Assembly (NCBI GenBank): GCA_037349105.1
Contig: JAYJMM010000112.1
Coordinates: 1,488,001-1,552,000, forward strand
Direction of reading: 5' to 3'
DNA: 64,000 bases
Source: Limnomonas spitsbergensis
Taxonomy: Eukaryota; Chlorophyta; Chlorophyceae; Chlamydomonadales
Every line of letters starts with the position of its first letter. Position 1 is the first letter of the stretch. The translations under genes and the position numbers were made by a program. The notes beneath the pieces are model-generated. The model was not told the DNA's origin. It saw only the letters and a program-made list of their open reading frames with translations, and did not search any database. Shown in pieces: positions 1 through 10,200 of this stretch.

Positions 1-51
1 TCCTCGACTCCTGGAGTTCATCCCTCGCCCATCGCCCACCTGCAGCCACAA

Positions 52-1557
52 ATGAGCTACGAGACCTACGGGATCAGTGATCTGAAAGCACTAATGAGCG
101 AGACGAATTCAATGAGCGATCTGAATCGTATGAAAACGACAGTCCATGACCTCTCTCCGGATCTGCTTGGTAACATCCTTATCCGTGCTGGTAAATGGAC
201 GTCAGCTGGGACCCCAGGGACAATAATTGCGGCATGGAATGTGTGCCGGGAGTGGCGCGACTGCGTGTGCAGCTGCCCAGCTCGCCTGGCGGACCTCTTG
301 ATCGAGGTCTACGGAGATGAGAAAGCACTCATGCAGGCAGCTGGATGCGACAACCATGCAGTGGACACTTGCGCAATTGTGGGGCAGCTCCTGAAGTTTG
401 TGAGGGCAGATTGCCAGGAAGGACTTGCGCTCATCAAAGCTGTAGAACGGCGCAACCTAGCTCTGGCCCGAATGTTGCTGGACTGGCCAGTGCATGCACC
501 TCGTGCAGACTGTAAGGATGGCAGGGCGCTGTTGGAAGCAGCTGCAGGCGGAAACATCGTTATGGTGTGTATGCTCTTGGAATGGCCTGTGCATGCACCT
601 CGTGCAGACTTGAAGGATGGTTTAGCACTCCGTTATTCAGCTGAATGTGGCCACGAAGTGTTGGCGCGTATGCTTCTGAACTGGCCAAACAATGCACCTC
701 GTGCGGACTGCGAAGGCGGCTTGGCTGTAACACATGCAGCTCTGAATGGTCATGAGTCTGTCATACGAATGCTGCTTGAGTGGCCAGAGCATGCCCCCCA
801 TGCGAACTGTGAGAATGGCCAGGCCTTGATCAATGCAGCTCTGCATGGCCATGAAGGTTTGTTACGAGTCCTTCTCGAGTGGCCAGACCATGCGCCCTAT
901 GCGAATGTCAGACATGGTGCGGCGTTATGTGCTGGAGCTGATGGAGGTCATGAGGCAGTCGTGCGTCTACTGCTGGAATGGCCAAGCAATGCACCTCGTG
1001 CGAACTGCCAAGGTGGCAAGGCATTGCACTTTGCAGCGTACAATGGCCACGAGGGTGTAGTGCGTATGCTTCTCGGGTGGCCAAAGCATGCACCTCATGC
1101 GGATTCTGGGGATGGCGAGGCATTGCATAATGCAGCTACAGGAGGCTTTGAGGGGACAGTTCGACTCCTTCTTGAGTGGCCAGATCATGCACCTCATGCG
1201 GACAACCGAAATGGCCATACGATGTGCTTAACAGCTGCGGCGGGGATGTCCCCTGGCTTGCAGGTCAGGTGTCCCAGCTGGTTGGATGGCCATATTGCTG
1301 TGATGCGCATGCTTTTGGAGTGGCCAGAGCATGCGCCCCGTGCAGACTGCTTGGATGGCCTGGCATTGTGCAATGCAATTCGGTCTAAGAGCGAGGCAAT
1401 GGTGCGCATGTTGCTGGATTGGCCGGTGCATGCACCTCGTGCAGACTGCCAAAACTGGTTTTTACGGAATGCCGCTGCACACCCTGGTATTTTGCACTTG
1501 CTTGAGAGCCATGCCTCTGCTTCAAAAACAGGAAGCACTGCAAGCACTGGTGAATAA
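52..1557 (+). CDS. F-box-like / ankyrin-repeat protein, single exon, 501 aa
   Basis: An uninterrupted reading frame of 501 codons with ATG in a good context (cacaaATGAGC). Residues about 31-75 (DLSPDLLGNIL...AWNVCREWRDCV) resemble an F-box: an LP-like start, a leucine pattern and a terminal W-R. From residue 120 there are 11 ankyrin-type repeats at an exact 33-residue pitch (starts 120, 153, 186, 219, 252, 285, 318, 351, 384, 432, 465). Each has a G-x-ALxxAAxxGHExxVRMLL helix pair and a conserved linker EWPxHAPRAD. The repeat starting at 384 carries a 15-residue insertion (398-412). Family knowledge: F-box/ankyrin proteins are usually substrate receptors of SCF ubiquitin ligases, but the F-box here is weak, so this could be just an ankyrin scaffold. 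No signal peptide or membrane segment is seen. The 3' end is a clean stop. Confidence 0.85.
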   Translation: MSYETYGISDLKALMSETNSMSDLNRMKTTVHDLSPDLLGNILIRAGKWTSAGTPGTIIAAWNVCREWRDCVCSCPARLADLLIEVYGDEKALMQAAGCDNHAVDTCAIVGQLLKFVRADCQEGLALIKAVERRNLALARMLLDWPVHAPRADCKDGRALLEAAAGGNIVMVCMLLEWPVHAPRADLKDGLALRYSAECGHEVLARMLLNWPNNAPRADCEGGLAVTHAALNGHESVIRMLLEWPEHAPHANCENGQALINAALHGHEGLLRVLLEWPDHAPYANVRHGAALCAGADGGHEAVVRLLLEWPSNAPRANCQGGKALHFAAYNGHEGVVRMLLGWPKHAPHADSGDGEALHNAATGGFEGTVRLLLEWPDHAPHADNRNGHTMCLTAAAGMSPGLQVRCPSWLDGHIAVMRMLLEWPEHAPRADCLDGLALCNAIRSKSEAMVRMLLDWPVHAPRADCQNWFLRNAAAHPGILHLLESHASASKTGSTASTGE

Positions 1558-2935
1558 CTATTCCACATCGCACCCGAGGCATGCATGCCTTAGCATGCAG
1601 GACAGCCAATTGCATTGGAAAATGTATGTCGTAGTAGGCTATTCTGACATCAAGACTGTGGTATGATAGAAGTTACTCATTCAAAAACTGGTCTTGATTA
1701 TCTGATTTTCTTGATCTTGAAAAATCTTGATCTGGTCGTTCAAAAACTGATCTTGATTATCTGATTATCTTGATCTTGACGGTCTTCTATGACGGCTGAA
1801 TCAGCCTATTCAATTCCATTACCTAGGTTAGAGTCTTGGCTGTTTAGTCGTGCACGAGGGCCAAACGATTCATAGTGACTTTCACCAATTTGCCGAGCGC
1901 TTACCCCACATTGCGGTATACGTGGTGGACTCTTGTAATTTTAAGCTCGTAGAGATGTTCATGTTACCATGTCTAGTGACTGTACCGGTAATTGTGTTTG
2001 TGTTGTTTGTAGTGCTCTTTGGCTACAATTCCGTTACATTACAACTGGTGGCCTAGGGGGTTTCATCGGTGCAACATGCCCTCACTGTTGCTTGGGCTTC
2101 GGCCATAGGATTTTAGGTTTCGTCCACAATGGCTCAAATGCGGTATGATGCGCACTAAAACAAACACTGCATGCACTCCGTTGGTTTTAATGTGTATCCG
2201 GCTTTGATCGTTTACAAGCATTGCCTGTCTTCTAAATGCAGATCTCTCTCTCAATTTGTTTGACCTTAATTCAGGTACCCTGAAGTACCTGTCGCCATGC
2301 GTGAATAGGTGCCTGAATCTTGTAAGGAGAGGGCATACAAGCTCGCAGTTGTGCTTGGTCTTTTGCTCACCATTCTGATTGAACCGCGTTATGGATTTTG
2401 CACCAGTGCACCAGTGCACCTTAAGCTTCACACTTCAGATTTCTTGACTTCTGTCGAGGCTATGTTACCATTATTGAGCCTTGCATGCCTCATTGTTGAG
2501 ACCTAGGGGCACAAGAGGGACATGCACGTCACATAGGCCATTGACGGTATTTTCATTGCAGTAAGTTTCGAATTCGGGACATCAGATGAATGATACGTAA
2601 GGTTTATTACGGCCTCTGCTGGGCAGTCTGTACCACATAAGTGTCAGGTGTAACTTTCTTGACATAAGTGTGCCAGCCATGTTTCTCTAAGCTTCGTCCA
2701 CCCCATCAAATCAATGTCGTCGTTCGTCTTCCAAACACACAGAGAAGAGACATGGCCAAGGTTCACCTTGACACACGGCCATCTTCATTGTGGTGAATGC
2801 CAAAACATTGCAGCCGAGAACACCTAAGTACAACATATTGTTGATGCGGGCTAGGCTCTAGAGGACGACTAGGGTATCTGTGTTCCTTTCATTTCCGGCA
2901 CCCCCCCCCTTCTAGTTCCCACGTAATAGCCGGAC
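1558..2935. other. Non-coding stretch with a short direct repeat
   Basis: No convincing exon was found. Bases about 1677-1780 hold a direct duplication: 'ttcaaaaactg(g)tcttgattatctgatt' occurs twice about 60 bp apart, followed by 'cttgatcttga'. ORFs here lack family features. Confidence 0.5.
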
Positions 2936-2938
2936 ATC

Positions 2939-3105
2939 CAAGCGGCCAAGCCTTTTGAGCAGGGCCCAGGTCTGGTTCTGATGGTGCTTACCCGCTGGGC
3001 CCGGCTTAGAGCTCGGCCGCATGGGGCTGGTAAGGGATGAGCAAGCTCAATTCCAGCAACACTGCACAGCCATGTCCATGGTGCATCTATGCCATCCTCT
3101 CATGT
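2939..3105. repeat. Family A fragment (reverse) joined to a family C copy
   Basis: The motif 'cggccaagccttttgagcag' (2943-2962) is the reverse orientation of family A. It is followed by a family C unit starting near 'cttacccgctgggcccggct' and continuing through 'ggtaagggatgagcaagctc' to the 'catggtgca' block. Other C copies are at 17448, 17866 and 28346. Confidence 0.6.
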
Positions 3106-4050
3106 CAATGGCGTTACACCTCTGGGACCTGCTGAAAAGGCTCGGCTGCTCGAGCGCCCAACTGTCTGGTCGAGAGAAAAATAAACTAATGGCCAGAGGG
3201 GAAAGGAAAAAACAGAGGGGAAAAGGAGAAGGAGGAGCACCCCCAAAAGGAAAGGAAGGCCTAAGATTCCCCAGCCCCTTTCGAGTCAAGCCTACAAGCA
3301 ACAAGTCCAAAAAAGGTAGGGAACGGAGAAACCTCAGCCCCTCTAGGAAACTAGCCTTTAACAATGTCACCTACATCTTCTAAAAAAGCCAAAACTTATG
3401 CCTGCCCCGGTATAAGTGGTGAAAGTCAGTAGCGTCCTATGGGGAGCCTGCCCAAACCCCGCTCCCTGAGCTTCTCCTTCACGCTAGGGCATCGAAAGCA
3501 AACATATCAATGGCGTTACACCTCTGGGCCATGCTCAAAAGGCTGGGCTGCGCGAGCGCTGACTGTCTGGACAAGAGGGAAATAAACTAATGGCTAGAGG
3601 AGATAGGAAAGAAACAGACGAAAAAGGGGAGGGAAAATACCACCCCAAAAGGGAAAGGAAGCCTGAAGATTCCCCGATTGACGGGTTTTTATTCTGAGCC
3701 GTCAACTACCGTAAGCAAAATCAAAAAGAGGATTTTAAGCAAGTGGGGAAACAAAAGACCCATCCCAAAAAGGAAAAGGAATCTGAATTCCCAGCCCTTG
3801 AAGAAGCTAGCCCTCAACAAAGAGGAAAGACACAAACATATGGCACAGGTAAGTTAGTCTAGAAAACCAGAAAAAGGGAAATAAAGTGGAGGGACACACA
3901 AGGGGCTGAAAAAAAGGTCGGTGAAAGAAAGCCCCAGCCTCTGAAACGTCTACGCCTCAACGATATCTATCACATCCTCCACAAAAGCCAGGGCATCCCA
4001 CCCTAATCTGTCCTGGTACAAAGCGTGGAAGTCTCTAGCACCGTCAGGGG
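3103..4050 (+). repeat. Family A elements, two or three head-to-tail copies
   Basis: Two full starts, at about 3103 and 3505, share 'atggcgttacacctctggg', then 'ctgctcaaaaggct(c/g)ggctg', a 'caactgtctgg' block and a purine-rich tail ('aaataaactaatggc', 'ggaaaggaaggcc', 'gattccccagcc'). A third, tail-only copy covers about 3740-4030. Family A recurs at 13190, 16.1-18.1 kb, 57548 and 60499. No ORF belongs to it; it looks like a short non-autonomous element. Confidence 0.7.
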
Positions 4051-4238
4051 ATCCTGTTTATCCCCACTTCCCAAGTTTATCTTGTACTGTAACCGGACTG
4101 TACCGAAGGGGTACATGTGTTGGGAGATGGACTCTCCTGACATCATATGATCCGCACTTTTCTTATTCGATAGGGACTGTCTTGTGACGAGTCCACCCTG
4201 TCACATGTACGCTGGGGCATTGGAAGCAAAAATGAGGT

Positions 4239-4545
4239 GCGTCCTCCACATGTTGGCCGTCTCCCCTAGCCCAGCATCACTGGTAGCAACGTCTGTCACG
4301 CTACCGACCGCTGCGCCTTCCTCTAGTATCAGCTGTGCTGATTGCGCCGAGCCGCAGCATGAAGATCGTGCGCACACAAGCACTCTCCATCTTGCTGGTG
4401 AAAGCAAACATTTGTAGCGCGTCCTCCACATGTACACCATATACTCTTGCCCAACACCGCTGGCAGCAGCGTGTGTCACGTTGTTAACCGCTGCGCCATC
4501 CTCTGCTGTCAGCCGTGCTAACCGCACCAAGCCGCAGCCGTACGT
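4239..4545. repeat. 180-bp direct duplication (2 copies)
   Basis: 'gcgtcctccacatgt' begins at 4239 and again at 4419. In both copies it is followed by diverged 'gcagcgtgtgtcacg', 'accgctgcgcc' and 'gccgagccgcagc'-like blocks. The copies are moderately diverged. ORFs in the region are by-products. Confidence 0.65.
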
Positions 4546-4649
4546 TTGTGCCCGCCTAAAGCTGGTGCGCGCCTATTGCGGCTTCCGGCAAACGCCCGCC
4601 GTAGGCTGAAACCAAGAGCGGCAGGCGGCTGCAGACCTGTGCTCGGTGG

Positions 4650-5267
4650 TGGGGTCCTTGGAGTCCTCTCTGCCAGTCACCTCTAGCTGCATCCTTTTGT
4701 AGGCTGCGTCCACTAGCTGTAGCACCTCTGAGACATGTAGGGGCTGCAGGTCAGAGACGGTCTGACAAAGTTTGGGGATAGCTGCAACTCCTGCGAAGCC
4801 CCCAGCAGTTCACTGCACCATGTGCGCCCTCCGCTGTTCTGTCGAGCCGCGAGCTGCATGGCTGCCGCCATGAGTGGGCTGTCTTGCTGTGCTGCCGGTG
4901 CCACAGCTGCGTTATAGAAGCGGAGCACGTGCTGCCAACAACCTCGTTGTAACGGCTGGATCTGCATATGATCCCCAAGCTGACTGCAGACGCAGGTAGC
5001 CCCGCAGCCTGGCACAGGTGTTGAAGCAGGCTGGACTGTATCCTGCTCTGCAGGCGGTGCCGCGTCCGGAGGTGGATGACCGGTGGCCCACACCACATCG
5101 CCCTTGTTCGCTGCAGGCGCTGCGAAGACAGCCGCTAGCCGGATGCATGTAGGCAGATGAAGCCGTGGACGCTCATTGGCAGCCATGCGGTGAACACGCT
5201 GCAAAGCGGCAGCTTCCAAAGTGAGGAGGCTGGTACATGGAACCCAGCAATCTGATCCAAGGTGCAC
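4650..5267 (-). pseudogene. Decayed copy of an unknown gene related to the one at the right edge
   Basis: Reading the minus strand from 5267, one frame encodes a low-complexity Ala/Pro/Gln-rich stretch and then GGRTWCSELLGASQEL (about 4850-4790). The similarity then continues in another frame as LHVSEVLQLVDAAYKR (about 4740-4690) and ends near DPTT (about 4652). The right-edge gene reads GGRTWGSDLLGALEEL ... LPVTEVLALVDAAYEQ ... DPTT in a single frame. The change of frame near 4780 therefore suggests a frameshifted, non-functional copy, though a very short intron cannot be excluded. I do not recognise the family. Confidence 0.5.
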
Positions 5268-5269
5268 AG

Positions 5270-7261
5270 CTATAACCAGAGGTGTAACTTCATTCAGTTA
5301 AGAACAAAAGTGCTTCACCAAGAGGAGAGGGTGGTATGGCGTCGTTTACTTTTTTCTTCTTCAAAATTTAAAATTTATGTAAGAGGTTGGGGCTTCCTCG
5401 GGGACCTCCAGCATCATCTGATGGCAGGTAGCAGCAGGGGCAACAATGTCATGAAAAAATACGACATGATGCACATCACAAACGGGAACATATTAAGCCC
5501 CAACATCATACCCTGGACACGGGCTCATGCGCCTTAAAGCTCCCCGAGGACCACAGACGTCGATATCCTGCCAAAGGCCGATATGAATCTTACTTTTGAA
5601 AAGACAGTCCCTTGCGCGTGTCGCAAATTGAGCTCCACCTGACCAACACTTACCAGCGAATGACCCATTATCAAGGAGCTTTCTCCATGCCACCGTCCAA
5701 CCTGGGGTCCAACCAAACCGTTACCAGGTTGCAGGTGATTTAAATTCTCAACCAGGGATTGGCAACCCCTTTTGTTCTGGTATTGGCATGTGAGCACTTT
5801 AGATTTGAATTTTAAGCACAGGAGCAAACTCAAAGAGGACTTTTAACACACGGTTTTGAATGAAGCGAAGATGGCGAGCCGTATATTATTAATACGGTAG
5901 GATAGGAACCATCAGAGGACAGAGAGGCATCATGCTTTATTTGATGGAGAACTGGCTGTCCTTCTGAGGTTGTTTGGCTGAAGTATAACTGTGTAAGAGG
6001 TACAGCCCTTTCAAAGTTCAGCTTGGCAGAGAAATTCTCTGGATTTCTGACTCTGCGTCAGACACGACGTGCAGTTGTTGCATACTTAAGAGCTTCTAGC
6101 AGCTGGATTCTCAATGATTCCAGGTGCTGTTCCAGTGCTGCTCTCAAGCCTCAATACTGTCATGCAATGCAGCTGTCTCAACACTAGCTTGATGCAGTTT
6201 GGCATTTCCTATTTCATCCTGAATGAGGCTCAAGACTTCTGCATGAGAGTTTTGCATGACCGCATGAGGTGCATGACTGCATGAGAGTCTTGCATGACTG
6301 CATGAGAGTTTTGCATGGCTGCATGAGGTGCATGACTGCATGAGAGTTTTCAGTTTTGCATGAAAGTTTTTTTTAGTGGTTACTGGTTACGGAGCACAAC
6401 ACAATTAGTTCAGTCACGCGGCAACGAAAAACAACGAATTAGGATAGGATTTTTTTTCCTTTCACTATGAACTCACCTACATCTGGTATCCACTAATGAT
6501 TCCGAATGCCATTAAAAATGACTGATGAAAGCATGAGAGGTTGGACAGCTCAGGCCTAAATGCCAAATGGGCCGCACCTCTGACACATCTTAACGACATG
6601 CAGCATTTGGTGCCTTGGTGGTGGTGCCAGACTGCCAGTCAGCCAGTGAGCACAAACCAGGTCCCATCCTGCATTCCTGCTCCCGATCCGATCAGCAGCC
6701 ACAACAGCTTCCCGGTAAATTCATGTTCATAGGCACTGCCCCATGGCGGTTTCAGCACCATCACTCGTGGCTAAATTTCGTCAACTTCCAGCCAGATTTG
6801 AACTATGACTACTGGTGTTGTACACCAGACGGCCAAGGCCTGGCCTGCACTTGAGCTCAAGGTTAGTTCTTACTGCTGAAAAGCATTGCTGAACTGTGAT
6901 CTGCGAGCCCTGTGACCCAGATACATGCAAGTATAGCATGCAAGAAGAGGAAGAAGCGTGAAGCCCTAGCGTTCGGTTGACGTGGATTCCATCAGTTTTA
7001 CGTAATGATTACGTCGGTTTACGTAACTTTACCCAGTCATTGCAGGACGCGCCGAAACCATACAAATGGTAGGGATTCGCCAATAATGACGAACCAAGCA
7101 TCGGAGCCCCATTGCTTCCCTGCGAAATTTAGTTTCAAATCCCGTATTCCTCAAGCCACGCTCAGGCGTTTTCTTTCTTTCTTTCTTTCTTTCTTACAAC
7201 GAGTTGTTCCCTTCGCCTTCATTTCCTTTTGAACTCGGCAAAGAGCAACCCTTGAGGCAGC
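5270..7261. other. Intergenic DNA with a short tandem repeat
   Basis: No supported gene. Bases about 6235-6355 are a tandem array of 'tgcatgactgcatgagag'-like units, roughly 20 bp each and about six copies. A (TTTC)n microsatellite lies at about 7167-7195. The last few hundred bases should contain the PAO promoter; I see no clear TATA box. Confidence 0.5.
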
Positions 7262-10200
7262 ATGATGCTTTCCAGTAAGACGCTGCGTCCACTGCATCGC
7301 ATTGGACCCGCACGCGGACGCAGTGTCCTGCTCTCAAAGTTGTCTAACAAACAGCCACCCCGGCATCGATCTGTACTGGTTCAAAGTGAGACACCCAGAA
7401 ACGGGTTGTTTTGTTCAGTTAAAGATAGACTCCTAAGGATGAGGTGGATGTTTTCCCATTTACTCGTGTAGTTGCTAGTATGGGAGCAGCAGCAGCTGCA
7501 GCTGACCCAATGCATGATGTCGTGCAGCATCTGCTTTGAGAGCATGTGCAAGAAATGCGAGTCCACCTGCGTCTTACTGCATGCCTGTGCATAGAAAACT
7601 ACCCTCTCTCCTGCGTTCTTTCGATTGAGCACTAAGCCAAATGGGTCGTTACTTTGAGCAGCCGAGCTTGCTGCACCAGGTCCCCTAGCTATACCATAGA
7701 CAGTGGCCTGTCTATTCGTTGCCAAAATTCACTTGGCCTAGGCGTATGTGCGGTCATGACATGGGCGTATGTCCATGCCAACTGGCCATCATCTATTGAC
7801 CACACCCTCTCGCTTGCAGGGAACACAGCCAGCACCTCGAACACAGCGGGCTCAGTTGGCGTCGTTGACAGGCCGCCGGAGCTCCCCGCATCCCAACAGG
7901 AGCATCAGCAGCAGCAGCAGCAGCAGGGCCCAGAGGGGCAGTTCAACTGGCTTCGAAACTGGTGGCCAGTCATGGCCGAGGAGATGCTGCACAAGGACAA
8001 GCCTGTCGCAGTCACCATTCTGGGCAGGTACAGTGAGCTGTCCTCAGTCGCTGAAGGGCAGGGGGGGGGTAGGGGTGCGTGCGAGCCAAAGTGCGGATAT
8101 TGCGAGTCCCGTATATTGTGTACAGGTGATATAGGGACTCCCTTTTGCATTGCCTTGGTGAAGGCAGATCATTGGTGTTGTTCCCTCAGCGTGGATCCCT
8201 CTGAGTGTGAAAGTGTGTGATTTTCAGTGTGCTCCGTAGCTTGCTTTGAGGACGCCATGCAGCCGACGCTGTGCACAAGGAGACCAATCCCTGATCGGCC
8301 TGAGGCCGTTGCCCCAGGCAGCGGGGCCATCAGCCATAGGCCGGGAGGTAGCTGAAGTGTGGCTGAAGCGCACTGATCGCAAGACTGGTTTGGAGCCCCC
8401 GCCCATTCATGCATTTCAAACCGTCATCCCCTAATGCAGGGACTGGGTCTTGTTGTGGAATTACACGGAATGCTCAATGTAGCTGAAGGATAGCTTAAGC
8501 TTAGGAAATGTACCGCTTGTGTGGATCCCCCCGTTTTCCATTTATCGCACTGCCCCCAGTTCTGGGTCCCCATGGCTTGTTGGAATCGCCCAGAGGGCAA
8601 GTGGGCTGTGATGTGGCTGACTTGCAGCTGAAGCGCCCTATAACACATGCATTGGCTCATTCTCTTGTTGCACTGCCCCCGATGCAGGGACTAGCTGAGG
8701 CGCCCTCATACATACATTGGCTCAATCCCTGGTCGCACTACCCCTGATGCAGGGACTTGGTAGTCTGGTGGAATCGCCTGGAGGCCAAGTGGGTGGTCAT
8801 GCAAGACAGCTGCCCTCACCGGTAATTGTGGATCTACACCTGGGTGTGGAGGTGTGGAGCTGTCCTGGTCTGGAGCTGCCCAGCCAACAACCCAACACCT
8901 ATCAGTCATCCTATCTGCCCTCATGCAGAATGTTTTAGAGGGAGCTGTTTTCTGATCGCAACCGTGCATGCGCCGTCCTCGGATTCCATGTACAGCGCAG
9001 TGCCGCACCCGTGTTTCTTTTTTCATGACTCAGCTACATGTCAGCTACATTCCAGCCACTGGCTGCAGGCCCCATTTGTGGCCCTCCATGCTGCTTTGGC
9101 CGCCAGCGGAATGCTGATCCAGGTTATATCCCGATAAGGCCCTTTGCGGCCGCGGGGCGACCTGTGGAATGTGAACTCATAGCAAAATAAAAGAGACAGT
9201 GCAACTGGACGCCAATGAGTATCCCAGGCATGTGGCATTAGTTATAAGTTGGTTAACAGTTGGTTACTACTTGGTTCCCTCTCTCAGTGGAGTCCCTCTC
9301 TACAAGCCCTTGCGCTGCGAAGTGCTGTGGTCTCCATTGTAGCCTTGCAGGTGGATGCGCTGTCCATCCAGCTTGTCCCCCCCCCCTTTTTGCCAAGCGG
9401 TCAGCCAAGCCATCAAGGCCCAATAAGATGGCTCGTCATCAGGGTCAGAAACGCCAGCAGCTGCCTCAATTTTTCTTCTCCCAATTAAATACCGAAGCAG
9501 ACTGGGTAAATACATACCGGTAGTTACTTAATCTTTAAAACCCGCTGTTTTATCCTTGCCGACTATCGGGTCTGCACGGACTCCCCCAACTGTGGGGGAG
9601 TCAATAGTTTCAGGCTTTCAGCCGCCCACAGGAATCCTGAATGGGAGTGCGTACTGTACATCTGACTTAATTTTCCAGGTACACAACAATGACAAAGCGA
9701 GTAGTGGAATGTACAGCACCGCCACACTTGTGTTTGTGAAAGGAGCTGCCCTGAAGCTATCTCACAGACACTGCAAGAGCCTCCCAGAAGGCCGCCGACC
9801 CCTCCCCTTGCGCTCTGTCCTAATACTCTCCGTGGCTCCCCCGCTGTGCTACCCCTGCAAGACTATCCGAGCCCTAGCCCCCCTCCCCGCTGCGTCCTCC
9901 CCGCTGCCAGGCTGGCGCCTTGCTGTGCTGCCCCTGCCAGACTGGCGAAGCCCTACCCCCCCCCTCTCCCCATTGCGTTGCCTCGCTGCCAGGCTGGCGC
10001 CTGCCTGCTCTGCCCCTGCCAGACTGGCTAGCCCTAAACCCCTCCTCACACTTATTTGCATTGCCCCTGCTGCCAGGCTGGCGCCTTGCTGTGCTGCCCT
10101 CGCTGGACTGGCTGAGTACTAAACCCCTCCCTCCCCCCTCCCCGCCTCGTCACCCCGCTGCCAGGCTGGCGCCCCTGTCCCTGGGCCACGTCAGCAAGGA

